Source of the DNA: Pyrinomonadaceae bacterium
GTDB taxonomy: Bacteria > Acidobacteriota > Blastocatellia > Pyrinomonadales > Pyrinomonadaceae
Direction of reading: 5' to 3'
Assembly: GCA_028284415.1 (NCBI GenBank)
Contig: JANQRU010000001.1
Coordinates: 620,001-684,000, forward strand
DNA: 64,000 nucleotides
Part shown: positions 44,495 to 52,310 of the stretch, in pieces
How the letters are laid out: every line of letters starts with the position of its first letter
How positions within the stretch are numbered: the stretch's first letter is position 1
Notes under the pieces: model-generated
Told to the model about the DNA's origin: nothing
The model's database searches: none
What the model saw: the letters and a program-made list of their open reading frames with translations, nothing else
Made by a program: the position numbers and the translations under genes

Positions 44495-44524
44495 TTGACG
44501 AAAGTAATTTATCCTGAATAATAT
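44495..44524 (+). promoter_or_regulatory. Promoter of the LexA-like gene, probably leaderless
   Basis: TTGACG (44495-44500) and TAATAT (44519-44524, 18-base spacer; AATAAT two bases earlier is an alternative). The ATG at 44532 lies seven bases after this -10, so the message would start at or just before the start codon. No ribosome-binding site precedes the ATG. Confidence 0.55.
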
Positions 44525-44531
44525 TTGTACC

Positions 44532-45146
44532 ATGCAACCGAGAACTAAACGCCAAAGAGAAATTCTCTCTTTTATAACAAACTTTATTGAAGATCATGGC
44601 TATGTTCCCTCATATCAACAAATAGCAAGACATCTTGGTGTAAATTCAAAAGGTGGGATTGCAAAACATATCGAGGCACTGGAAAAACAAGGTCTTTTAC
44701 TTAGAAATTATGAAAATGGCAGTTTTAATCTGGAAATAAATCCTCAAAAAACTGTAAATGAATATGTGCATGAGATTGAATGGTTAGAAGAACCTGTATT
44801 GACAGACGATTCTAAGAAGGAAAATAGACTTTACGTTCCACAATTTATGCTTGGTTATTTATCCCCGACCAATGTTCGTGCTTTGCAAGTAAAAGATAAT
44901 GCATTGTTGAAAAAAAACATTATGGAAGATGACATAGCTTTGATAGAGATCAAAACCTTTGCTAGAGACGGTGAGTGTGTTGCTGCTTTGGTGGATGGTC
45001 AAATGTTAATGCTTCGTCTTTTTTATCGAATGGGGGCTGATATAGATCTCGCACCAGCTAATGATAATTTTGAAATAGCTAGCTATCCAGCAGACAAAGT
45101 TACAATTTTAGGCATTTATCGTGGACTCATTCGACCTTTCTTCTAG
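44532..45146 (+). CDS. LexA-like repressor lacking autocleavage residues
   Basis: A 204-residue protein with the LexA layout. The N-terminal winged helix (1-65) is typical: TKRQREILSFITNFIEDHGYVPSYQQIARHLGV and GGIAKHIEALEKQGLL. The C-terminal S24-like domain aligns (VKDNALLKKNIMEDDIALI; VAALVDGQMLMLRLFYR) but the catalytic Ser of GDSM is Ala124, the Lys of TVKR is Leu161, and no Ala-Gly cleavage site precedes the domain. It therefore should not self-cleave on RecA activation and is probably a constitutive or ligand/redox-controlled regulator, as reported for some cyanobacterial LexA proteins. It may bind the inverted repeat in its own promoter. Confidence 0.85.
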   Translation: MQPRTKRQREILSFITNFIEDHGYVPSYQQIARHLGVNSKGGIAKHIEALEKQGLLLRNYENGSFNLEINPQKTVNEYVHEIEWLEEPVLTDDSKKENRLYVPQFMLGYLSPTNVRALQVKDNALLKKNIMEDDIALIEIKTFARDGECVAALVDGQMLMLRLFYRMGADIDLAPANDNFEIASYPADKVTILGIYRGLIRPFF

Positions 45147-45254
45147 CTAATATTTACAAAGCGTTAAATCACCAATCCTTTTAATTTGCGTGAGACAAAC
45201 TTAATAGAGTAAGCTAATTTTTTAATTATTTTATATATAAGCAGGTATAATTTA

Positions 45255-46694
45255 GTGCCAGAGAAAAATACACCAACAGCAAGTTTTAGTTTTACTTTAC
45301 GTGTCAACATAAACAATCTCCCCGGTAAGCTCGGAGAAATCACTACAACTATTGGTAAAGCCGGAGGAGACATCGGTGCTATTGATATTGTACGAGTTGG
45401 CAAAGGTTTTATTGTTCGTGACATAACCATCAATGCAACCTCTAAAAATCACAACAAAGAAATAATTGATGCAATAAAACAAATCGATGGAGTTGAAATC
45501 ATAAATGCCTCCGACAGGACATTCCTAATGCATTTGGGAGGCAAAATAGAAACAGTCTCAAAAATCCCTCTGAAAACTCGTGCTGACCTTTCGATGGCTT
45601 ATACTCCCGGTGTTGCTCGAATTTGCGAAGCAATCCACAAAGACCCAGAAAAAGCCTACACTTTAACAATTAAGAAGAATACAGTTGCAGTGGTTTCAGA
45701 TGGAAGTGCTGTTCTTGGTTTAGGAAGTCTTGGGGCTGCTGCGGCAATGCCTGTAATGGAAGGAAAGGCACAACTCTTTAAAGAATTTGGTAAGGTTGAT
45801 GCTTTCCCGATCTGTTTAGATACAAAAGATGCCGACGAAATAGTCCAAACTGTCAAAAATATAGCTCCGGCGTTCGGCGGAATTAACCTCGAAGATATAT
45901 CCGCACCAAGATGTTTTGAAATAGAGGAAAGACTTATTGAGGAATTAGATATTCCAGTTTTCCATGATGACCAACATGGTACTGCGGTTGTTGTACTTGC
46001 TGCATTGATCAATGCCCTAAAAATAGTTGGCAAAAATATAGAAGACATAAAAATTGTCATAAACGGAATCGGAGCTGCTGGTGTTGCCTGCACAAAGATC
46101 GTTATGGCTGCTGGAGTAAAAAATGTAATAGGTTGCGATACTAGCGGAGCACTTTACCGAGGTCGCACTGAAAATATGAATTGGGTAAAAGACTGGTATG
46201 CAAGGCACACGAACCCGAATAATGAAAAGGGTGGGATTCACGAAGTAATAAAAGGTGCTGATGTCTTTTTTGGTTTATCAGTTCCTAAAGTAATTAACGT
46301 CGAAGATCTCAAAAATATGGCAAAAGATCCGATAATTTTTGCTATGGCTAATCCTGATCCGGAAATTTATCCTGAAGAGGCTGTTGAGCATGTTGCTGTT
46401 ATGGCAACGGGAAGATCAGATTATCCAAATCAGATAAATAATGTCTTATGCTTCCCGGGAATTTTCCGTGGAGCATTAAATTGTCGTGCCTCAAAAATAA
46501 ATGAAGAAATGAAAATTGCTGCAGCTAACGCAATTGCCGGAATAGTTGGCGACGATGAGCTTCACTGTGATTACATCATCCCTTCAGTTTTCGATAAAAG
46601 AGTGGCTAAAGCGGTTGCTAAAAAAGTAGAGAAAGCTGCTAAAAAATCAGGCGTTTCCAGAAGAGAAATTTCCATGACTGAAGCAGAGTTTTGA
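45255..46694 (+). CDS. NAD(P)-dependent malic enzyme with N-terminal ACT domain
   Basis: A 479-residue protein starting at GTG. Residues 1-85 form an ACT domain (VNINNLPGKLGEITTTIGKAGGDIGAIDIV), a ligand-binding regulatory module. The rest is a short-form malic enzyme: LSMAYTPGVARIC, AVVSDGSAVLGLGSLG, the metal site VFHDDQHGTAVVVLAALINAL, the cofactor loop INGIGAAGVAC, and FAMANPDPEIYPEEA. It makes pyruvate from malate with CO2 release. The ACT domain suggests amino-acid control. No clear promoter; a strong terminator follows. Confidence 0.92.
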   Translation: MPEKNTPTASFSFTLRVNINNLPGKLGEITTTIGKAGGDIGAIDIVRVGKGFIVRDITINATSKNHNKEIIDAIKQIDGVEIINASDRTFLMHLGGKIETVSKIPLKTRADLSMAYTPGVARICEAIHKDPEKAYTLTIKKNTVAVVSDGSAVLGLGSLGAAAAMPVMEGKAQLFKEFGKVDAFPICLDTKDADEIVQTVKNIAPAFGGINLEDISAPRCFEIEERLIEELDIPVFHDDQHGTAVVVLAALINALKIVGKNIEDIKIVINGIGAAGVACTKIVMAAGVKNVIGCDTSGALYRGRTENMNWVKDWYARHTNPNNEKGGIHEVIKGADVFFGLSVPKVINVEDLKNMAKDPIIFAMANPDPEIYPEEAVEHVAVMATGRSDYPNQINNVLCFPGIFRGALNCRASKINEEMKIAAANAIAGIVGDDELHCDYIIPSVFDKRVAKAVAKKVEKAAKKSGVSRREISMTEAEF

Positions 46695-46713
46695 AGACTA
46701 AACATTTTACTCA

Positions 46714-46757
46714 AAAAAAGAGGTGTAGCTATCCTAGAGAAGTTACACCTCTTTTTT
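46714..46757. terminator. Intrinsic terminator after malic enzyme
   Basis: A 14-bp perfect stem (46714-46727 AAAAAAGAGGTGTA with 46744-46757), 16-base loop, with a T6 run at the end of the right arm. Confidence 0.85.
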
Positions 46758-46952
46758 ATTTAGACACTCAAACTTAAACTTTATCGAACATCGTAAATTT
46801 CAGAAACCTTAAAATCTTCCACGCCGTATCTTAAAAATAATCAAAACCGTTCAGCTGACCGTCTTTAACTGTTTGAAGCAAAAATGTTTTGAACTTAACT
46901 GTTATTGATTATACATACCTTCAAATAAATTACTTTTAAGGAGATTAATGTT

Positions 46953-47972
46953 GTGTCAATTAAACTGTACGCTATTTTCATAATTTTATTTATCTTATCT
47001 TTTGTAAGCCATCTATCAGCTCAAAAACCTCGATTAGACCAAGACCCTAAACTAAATAATCTAATACATTCAGCAAACTACAAAACAAGTAAGCTGGGAG
47101 AACTTGGTAATGTCAGAAAAGTAGGTAGCGGTAAACAAAGCATGATTCTGATTTCAGGTTTAGGATTTAGCGATGAAATTTGGGATAGTTTTATAGAATC
47201 AAGGAAAGAAAAATACACAATGTACGCAATTACATTGCCTGGTTTTGGAGGAACTCCTGCCCCGCCGATGCCATCCCAAAATACAAGCTATGGTGAACGG
47301 ACTTGGACAACAGCTGCACAAAAAGCCGTAAAAAGTCTTATATCGGAAAATAAACTTAAACAAACGATTTTAGTAGCTCATTGGCAAATTGCTAGCGAAA
47401 TCGCTCTAGGAATTACACTAGAAAATCCGGAATTAATTTCTGAAGTGATTATTATCAGCGGAGTCGCTAAAAATGTTATGGCAGATGCCCAATTTGGTCG
47501 TGCTTTAACTGTTAAAGAAAGAGCTTCATATGTTGACAAAGGAATGGCTCCGCGTTGGTTTAAAACTGTTACCAGAGATACTTGGGATGATAATAATTGG
47601 TATCCATATGAGTATGCCAAACACCCGCTTCGTGGTTTACAACTTTGGCGAATCGCTTATAACGCTACCTTGCCAGTTCACGTACGTTATTTATGTGAGC
47701 ATTGGACACAAGACCTAACCGTAAATCTAAAATCTTTGAAAACTCCCCTGCTTATAGTTAAACCAGGGCTTAGTAAGGAATTTGATGAAATACCCGGGCA
47801 AAGAGGGGGAGTCAGACAATTAACTATTGATTCTTGGAAAGGTGTAGAAAAGCTTAATCCGCTAGTTCAAACAGTAACTATTGAAAATTCAAGGATTTTT
47901 ATAATGGACGATCAGCCTGAGAAACTAGATGCTGTGATTGAAAGTTTTTTATCGGGTAGCAAAGCTAAATAA
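46953..47972 (+). CDS. Secreted alpha/beta hydrolase-fold protein, nucleophile replaced
   Basis: A 339-residue protein with a GTG start, AAGGAG nine bases upstream and a signal peptide (YAIFIILFILSFVSHLSAQ). The fold is clear: LISGLGFSDEIWDSF, YAITLPGFGGTP, the elbow region, then ISEVIIISGVA. At the elbow, where GHSxGG is expected, it reads VAHWQIASEIAL, so Trp144 replaces the catalytic Ser; the C-terminal His is also not evident (FIMDDQPEKLDAVI). It is probably a non-enzymatic binding or scaffold protein outside the cytoplasm. It converges on the response-regulator gene. Confidence 0.8.
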   Translation: MSIKLYAIFIILFILSFVSHLSAQKPRLDQDPKLNNLIHSANYKTSKLGELGNVRKVGSGKQSMILISGLGFSDEIWDSFIESRKEKYTMYAITLPGFGGTPAPPMPSQNTSYGERTWTTAAQKAVKSLISENKLKQTILVAHWQIASEIALGITLENPELISEVIIISGVAKNVMADAQFGRALTVKERASYVDKGMAPRWFKTVTRDTWDDNNWYPYEYAKHPLRGLQLWRIAYNATLPVHVRYLCEHWTQDLTVNLKSLKTPLLIVKPGLSKEFDEIPGQRGGVRQLTIDSWKGVEKLNPLVQTVTIENSRIFIMDDQPEKLDAVIESFLSGSKAK

Positions 47973-48007
47973 TGGATCTATATCTCCCACAAAAAAAAAT
48001 CAATAAT

Positions 48008-48697
48008 TTAGCTTACAAATTTATAACCCAAACCGTGAACAGTTTGAATAAACCTAGGGCGTTTGGGGTTTGTTTCTAGCTTTTGACGAAGCCAAGCGAT
48101 ATGTACATCTACAGTCCGAGTTGTCGGCATTGCATCGTATCCCCAAACTTCATCCAATAACTCATCTCTTGAATGCACACTACCTTGATTTTCAATTAAA
48201 AATTGCAAAAGCTTAAATTCCATTGCAGAAAGATCAACCTCATCCTTATTTTTGATAACTTCTGCTTTTTTGAAATCAATCGTTATACTTCCAAAAGTAA
48301 ATTTATCAATTGAGTTTAAATTTTCTCTTGAAATTGGGGAACGTCGAAGAAGGGCTTCAATCCTTGCAAGCAATTCCATAATCTCAAAAGGTTTTGTTAA
48401 ATAATCATCTGCACCAAGCTTTAACCCTAAAACTTTATCTATAGTTTCGCCTTTTGCCGTGAGCATTAGGATAGGAATATCTACACCTTGTTTTCTCAAA
48501 TCACGACATACATCAAAACCGTTTTTTTTCGGCATCATTACATCAAGAACTATCAAATCAAAACTTTCTGACGATGCTTTTGCCAAACCTTCTTCACCAT
48601 CTCTTGCAATTTCTACATCAAAACCTTCACTTTGCAGACGGTCTGAAAGTGTAAGTATTAAACCTTCTTCATCTTCAACGACTAAAACTTTGCTCAT
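48008..48697 (-). CDS. OmpR-family response regulator
   Basis: A 229-residue response regulator. The receiver has the acidic pair EDE near residue 8-10, phospho-acceptor Asp52 (LIVLDVMMPKKNGFD), Thr/Ala switch MLTAKGE with Lys, and an N-terminal PHOR-type linker. The DNA-binding winged helix has EFKLLQFLIENQGSVHSRDELLDEVWG and RTVDVHIAWLRQKLE, RFIQTVHGLGYKF. It lies 25 bp downstream of the kinase gene and is expected to bind the 11-bp repeat arrays at 50660-50703 and 52204-52247. Confidence 0.94.
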   Translation of the reverse strand: MSKVLVVEDEEGLILTLSDRLQSEGFDVEIARDGEEGLAKASSESFDLIVLDVMMPKKNGFDVCRDLRKQGVDIPILMLTAKGETIDKVLGLKLGADDYLTKPFEIMELLARIEALLRRSPISRENLNSIDKFTFGSITIDFKKAEVIKNKDEVDLSAMEFKLLQFLIENQGSVHSRDELLDEVWGYDAMPTTRTVDVHIAWLRQKLETNPKRPRFIQTVHGLGYKFVS

Positions 48698-48722
48698 TTA
48701 CTTTATTTCAAATTACTCAATT

Positions 48723-50609
48723 TTAATTATTAACAGGTAAATGGATTGTAAATTTACTACCTTTATGGATCTCACTTTTAACTTCGATTTTTCCTTTGTG
48801 AGCATCAACAATTTGCTCTACAAGACTCAGTCCCAAACCATTACCGCTGATCTGGTCATCTACAACCTCTTTTGAACGATAAAATGGTTCAAAAATTTGT
48901 CTTTGATCGCTTTTTGAAATACCAATTCCCTTGTCTTCAACTGAAAGCTTTAAATTCCCATCGCCATTTTTTGCAGTGATTTTCAGCCATTTTGTCCCAT
49001 TGCTATATTTAATCGAATTGTTGATTAAATTTTGTACTGCTTGAGTCAGTGCCTTTTCATCTACTTTTATTTTTGGCAGGTTTTCAGCAATTTCTTTTTC
49101 AATTTCAAAATTCTTCTCTAAAAGGATTGGTTCGCATTCTCTTATTGAATTCTCAATAACCATAGAAATATCAGTTTCACGAAAATCATATTTACGCTTA
49201 CCCGAGTTAGCACCTGCAAATTCCAGAATCTGCTCAACCATTCCGGATAACTTTTTGCCCTCTCTTTTAAGTAAATTTCCGTAGCTGACAACCCTAGTTT
49301 GATCTTCAACCACACCATCAGAGAGGTTTTCTCCTGCCGAATAAATAACTGCAAGAGGAGTCCTGAATTCGTGTGAAACAGAAGAAACAAAATCCATCTG
49401 TTTTAGAGCGAAGTTTTTTGCTCGCTGGGAAGAAATGAATATGAGGATTATGCTTACAGCTAAGAGTGATAATATGCCGAAACTTACAGCTAAATTTCTT
49501 TGCCTAGTGTTCGTTATAAATTGTTCTAACGAACCATCAACATGTTGAACTTTAAATGTCCATAAACCTTCTGATTCTTTGCCCTTGTTCTCAAAAACCC
49601 TGAAAACAGGTTTGTTGTCACTCGTAATATCTACATCTACAACTTCGCTAGTTCCGTTTCTTCCGCTGGAATCTGTCATCTTTGTGACTGTTCTGGCTGA
49701 TACAGAGTTACTAAAAACCACTCTACCATTACCTACTTTTCTTTCGAGAGGTATTTCTCCTGAATTACTAAAAAAGAAAAAGTTTTCAGGATTTAGATTG
49801 AATAGTTTTGCTTGAGCATCGTCTTTATCTAATGCTTCCTTGTGTGTTTGAAAAATAGTATTTTTATCTTTTCCAACAATTGATAGCTTGTAACTCCCAC
49901 CATCAGACTCAGAAAAATATTTTTTTGCCAGCGTAGGTAATATTTTGGTTTTTATGACATCTTCATTGAGATCAATTATTAAAAAACCATCTTTATCAGG
50001 AATTTTTAGTCTTTTTAAGATATTTTCTACATTTTTGCTGGATGCTTCGGGACCGACTATATTTTCTGTGAGTGTTTTTCCATTTTTATCTTTAACAAAG
50101 ACTGAACGTTTCGTATTACTCAAAACCTTCTTGAAATCACTTAGCCTTTTGTAAATCGGAATTATTAGAGCAAAGTGTTTTTCACTGTATCTCTCAAAAT
50201 TGTTGTTCTTGAAGTTTGTTTTAATTTCACTTAGTTTCTTATTCCAATCAGCTTTTTCGAAGTTTCCATTCTTTTCGTTGTAAACATTAAGTTCGTTTTC
50301 TTTGCTTGTTTTAACAAAATGAATCGAAGTAATAAGGCTTGGGTAATTGGTTTTTTGTTTCCAAGCTTTGTAGCGATTATTGAATGAACCCCAATCATCT
50401 TCAGTAAATTTAAATGGATAGTAAGCGTTCTGGATTTCTTCATTAAAATCATCGGCAAAACGCTTAGTGTCATCTTTCAAACGCTCTTCAAGACGAACTT
50501 TTTCTGCGTCACTGATTTGTCCCAACCACTGGTACTGAAGAGTTGCCAAAAACACTAGCAAACCCAGCAGAGCAACAATCATTAAAGTTGGAAACCAAGA
50601 ACTCTTCAT
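48723..50609 (-). CDS. Sensor histidine kinase with large extracytoplasmic domain
   Basis: I choose the ATG at 50609 (MKSSWFPTLMIVALLGLL) because the 35 residues from an ATG at 50714 are read across the regulatory repeats. The 628-residue protein has an N-terminal helix, about 340 extracytoplasmic residues, a second helix (VSFGILSLLAVSIILIFIS), HisKA with SHEFRTPLAVIYSAGENL, and HATPase with NLINNSIKYS, DKGIGIS, GNGLGLSLVEQ. The sensor region has VKDKNGKTLTENIVGP at 172-187, matching a tandem repeat in the protein at 52311-53552. It precedes the response regulator and probably phosphorylates it. No ribosome-binding site is obvious. Confidence 0.9.
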   Translation of the reverse strand: MKSSWFPTLMIVALLGLLVFLATLQYQWLGQISDAEKVRLEERLKDDTKRFADDFNEEIQNAYYPFKFTEDDWGSFNNRYKAWKQKTNYPSLITSIHFVKTSKENELNVYNEKNGNFEKADWNKKLSEIKTNFKNNNFERYSEKHFALIIPIYKRLSDFKKVLSNTKRSVFVKDKNGKTLTENIVGPEASSKNVENILKRLKIPDKDGFLIIDLNEDVIKTKILPTLAKKYFSESDGGSYKLSIVGKDKNTIFQTHKEALDKDDAQAKLFNLNPENFFFFSNSGEIPLERKVGNGRVVFSNSVSARTVTKMTDSSGRNGTSEVVDVDITSDNKPVFRVFENKGKESEGLWTFKVQHVDGSLEQFITNTRQRNLAVSFGILSLLAVSIILIFISSQRAKNFALKQMDFVSSVSHEFRTPLAVIYSAGENLSDGVVEDQTRVVSYGNLLKREGKKLSGMVEQILEFAGANSGKRKYDFRETDISMVIENSIRECEPILLEKNFEIEKEIAENLPKIKVDEKALTQAVQNLINNSIKYSNGTKWLKITAKNGDGNLKLSVEDKGIGISKSDQRQIFEPFYRSKEVVDDQISGNGLGLSLVEQIVDAHKGKIEVKSEIHKGSKFTIHLPVNN

Positions 50610-50659
50610 CACGTAAATTATGCCTATAAAGATTAGTAAAAAACAATACTTTTCGTAAA

Positions 50660-50703
50660 ATTTTACATTTTTAACAAATTCTTTGCGGATTCTTAACCAA
50701 ATA
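50660..50703. promoter_or_regulatory. OmpR-type 11-bp tandem repeat array, site 1
   Basis: Consecutive 11-mers: ATTTTACATTT (50660), TTAACAAATTC (50671), TTTGCGGATTC (50682), TTAACCAAATA (50693). It lies between the divergent kinase (start 62 bp away) and serine hydrolase (64 bp away) genes, so it can control both. Repeats of this period are typical of OmpR/PhoB-type dimers. A TTATAG -10 lies at 50725-50730. Confidence 0.65.
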
Positions 50704-50766
50704 CGTAAATTCATCTGTCAAAGTTTATAGCTGTAAAAATTATAAAAATTTTGAGGGTATTTAAGA

Positions 50767-52188
50767 ATGTCATTTAGAAATAAAATCGCAATAATTTTCA
50801 TTATTTTTCTTCTTACAAATAGCACTTTTGCTTTTAGTTACGAAAAATCAAACTTTACAAACGTGAATAAATTAATGAACCGCTTAACTGAAGAAGGTTT
50901 TAGCGGAGCAGTTTTAGTTGCACAAAATGGAAAAATTAGTAGTAACGGTTATGGATATGCTGATCGTGAAAAGAAAATTAAAAATACGCCGAACACAGTA
51001 TTTTCAACCGGCTCGGTTACAAAACCTTTTACGGGAGCTGCAATACTAAAACTTGAAATGAATGGAAAATTATCAGTTAACGATAAATTAAGTAAATACT
51101 TCAAAGACGTTCCCGATGATAAAAAAGAAATTACAATCCATCATCTTTTAACTCATTCAAGCGGATTTCCTGGAGCAATCGGCTCAGACTCAGAAATTAT
51201 CAATAAAAGAGCTTATTTGAAAAGAGCATTTGAAACTCCCTTAAAATCTAAACCCGGTGCAGTTTACAGATATTCAAATGTCGGATATTCACTTTTAGCT
51301 GCGATTATAGAAGAGGTCTCTGACCAGAGTTATCCTTATTATGTTCGTGAGAAATTATTTGTACCAGCCAAAATGTTCAATACAGGTTACAACGTGAAAA
51401 CATGGAAAGAAGATCAAATTTCAGTCGGTTATAAAGACAATAACCGTTGGGGGAAAATGACCGAAAAGTACCAAAGACAACCGCAAATGTATTGGAACTT
51501 AATGGGCAATGGTGGAATTTTGAGCACAGTCGAAGATCTTTATAAATGGCATCTTGCTTTGGAAAGCAACACAATTCTGGATAAAAAAGCCAAAGCTAAG
51601 CATTATGCTAAGCATATTAAAGAAAATGAAAATGGTGACTCATTTTACGGTTACGGCTGGTCTATTGTACCTACTTCAAAGGACAAGAATTTGATTACAC
51701 ACAATGGCGGTAACGGAATATTTTTTACCGACTTTTGGAGATTTCCTGATGAAGACACAGTGATCATTCTTATGACCAATGGTTTAAAGCGTGAATTTTA
51801 CCGCTTAGCTGAAGAAATTAACGAAACCTTGCGGAATCCGAAGTATGTTTCAGGGCTTACAACGAAAGTAGATGCTGTTTACAAAAGCATAAATGAGCAT
51901 CCAAATAATAAGCTTATCAACAGTTTCATTGAGACTTATACATCTCAAGACAAGAAAATAATAGAAAATTTTATAAACAAGAATTTTAGCAAAAATCTAG
52001 TTAAGATGGTTTCAATGAAAGGACACATTGAAAGTCTTTCGCAGATTGGAGATGAACTTAAGGGGTTAAAACCTAAGTCTTTGACTGTAAAAAACGGCAG
52101 AACCACCATCGGTTTTGAAAACAGCCCATTAAATCTAATTCTAATTATCAATAACAACAAAATTGCAGGTATTGGGATAAATGATTAG
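50767..52188 (+). CDS. Secreted serine hydrolase, class C beta-lactamase/PBP family
   Basis: A 473-residue protein with a signal peptide (KIAIIFIIFLLTNSTFAFS). The beta-lactamase fold motifs are all present: SxxK in STGSVTKPFTGAAIL, YxN in YRYSNVGYSLL, and HxG in ITHNGGNGIFF. These proteins include DD-peptidases, esterases and lactamases; without a typical C-terminal lactamase end and with a 130-residue C-terminal extension, an envelope peptidase or esterase is likelier than resistance. Its promoter carries array 1, so it is a likely target of the neighbouring two-component system. Confidence 0.88.
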   Translation: MSFRNKIAIIFIIFLLTNSTFAFSYEKSNFTNVNKLMNRLTEEGFSGAVLVAQNGKISSNGYGYADREKKIKNTPNTVFSTGSVTKPFTGAAILKLEMNGKLSVNDKLSKYFKDVPDDKKEITIHHLLTHSSGFPGAIGSDSEIINKRAYLKRAFETPLKSKPGAVYRYSNVGYSLLAAIIEEVSDQSYPYYVREKLFVPAKMFNTGYNVKTWKEDQISVGYKDNNRWGKMTEKYQRQPQMYWNLMGNGGILSTVEDLYKWHLALESNTILDKKAKAKHYAKHIKENENGDSFYGYGWSIVPTSKDKNLITHNGGNGIFFTDFWRFPDEDTVIILMTNGLKREFYRLAEEINETLRNPKYVSGLTTKVDAVYKSINEHPNNKLINSFIETYTSQDKKIIENFINKNFSKNLVKMVSMKGHIESLSQIGDELKGLKPKSLTVKNGRTTIGFENSPLNLILIINNNKIAGIGIND

Positions 52189-52203
52189 AAACTTTTGAAT
52201 TAG

Positions 52204-52247
52204 ATTTAACATTCTTAACAAATTCTTTGCGTTTTCTTAATCACTCA
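52204..52247. promoter_or_regulatory. OmpR-type 11-bp tandem repeat array, site 2
   Basis: Consecutive 11-mers: ATTTAACATTC (52204), TTAACAAATTC (52215), TTTGCGTTTTC (52226), TTAATCACTCA (52237). The second 11-mer is identical to that in site 1 and the third differs in the middle only. The array ends 64 bp before the ATG at 52311, exactly as in site 1. A TATAAT -10 lies at 52266-52271, so the array covers the -35 position. Confidence 0.7.
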
Positions 52248-52310
52248 AGATTAAAACTCTGCAATTATAATAACGTCAAAATAACCGCAATAATATTTTT
52301 GGAGGCAAAA

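Noticed and set aside
50610..50714. 35-residue N-terminal extension of the sensor kinase
   Set aside because: The stretch reads through the 11-bp repeat array that serves as a control site, and the normal signal anchor begins at the ATG at 50609.
50767..52188. True class C beta-lactamase
   Set aside because: Motifs are those of the wider serine hydrolase superfamily and there is a long C-terminal extension typical of peptidases or esterases.
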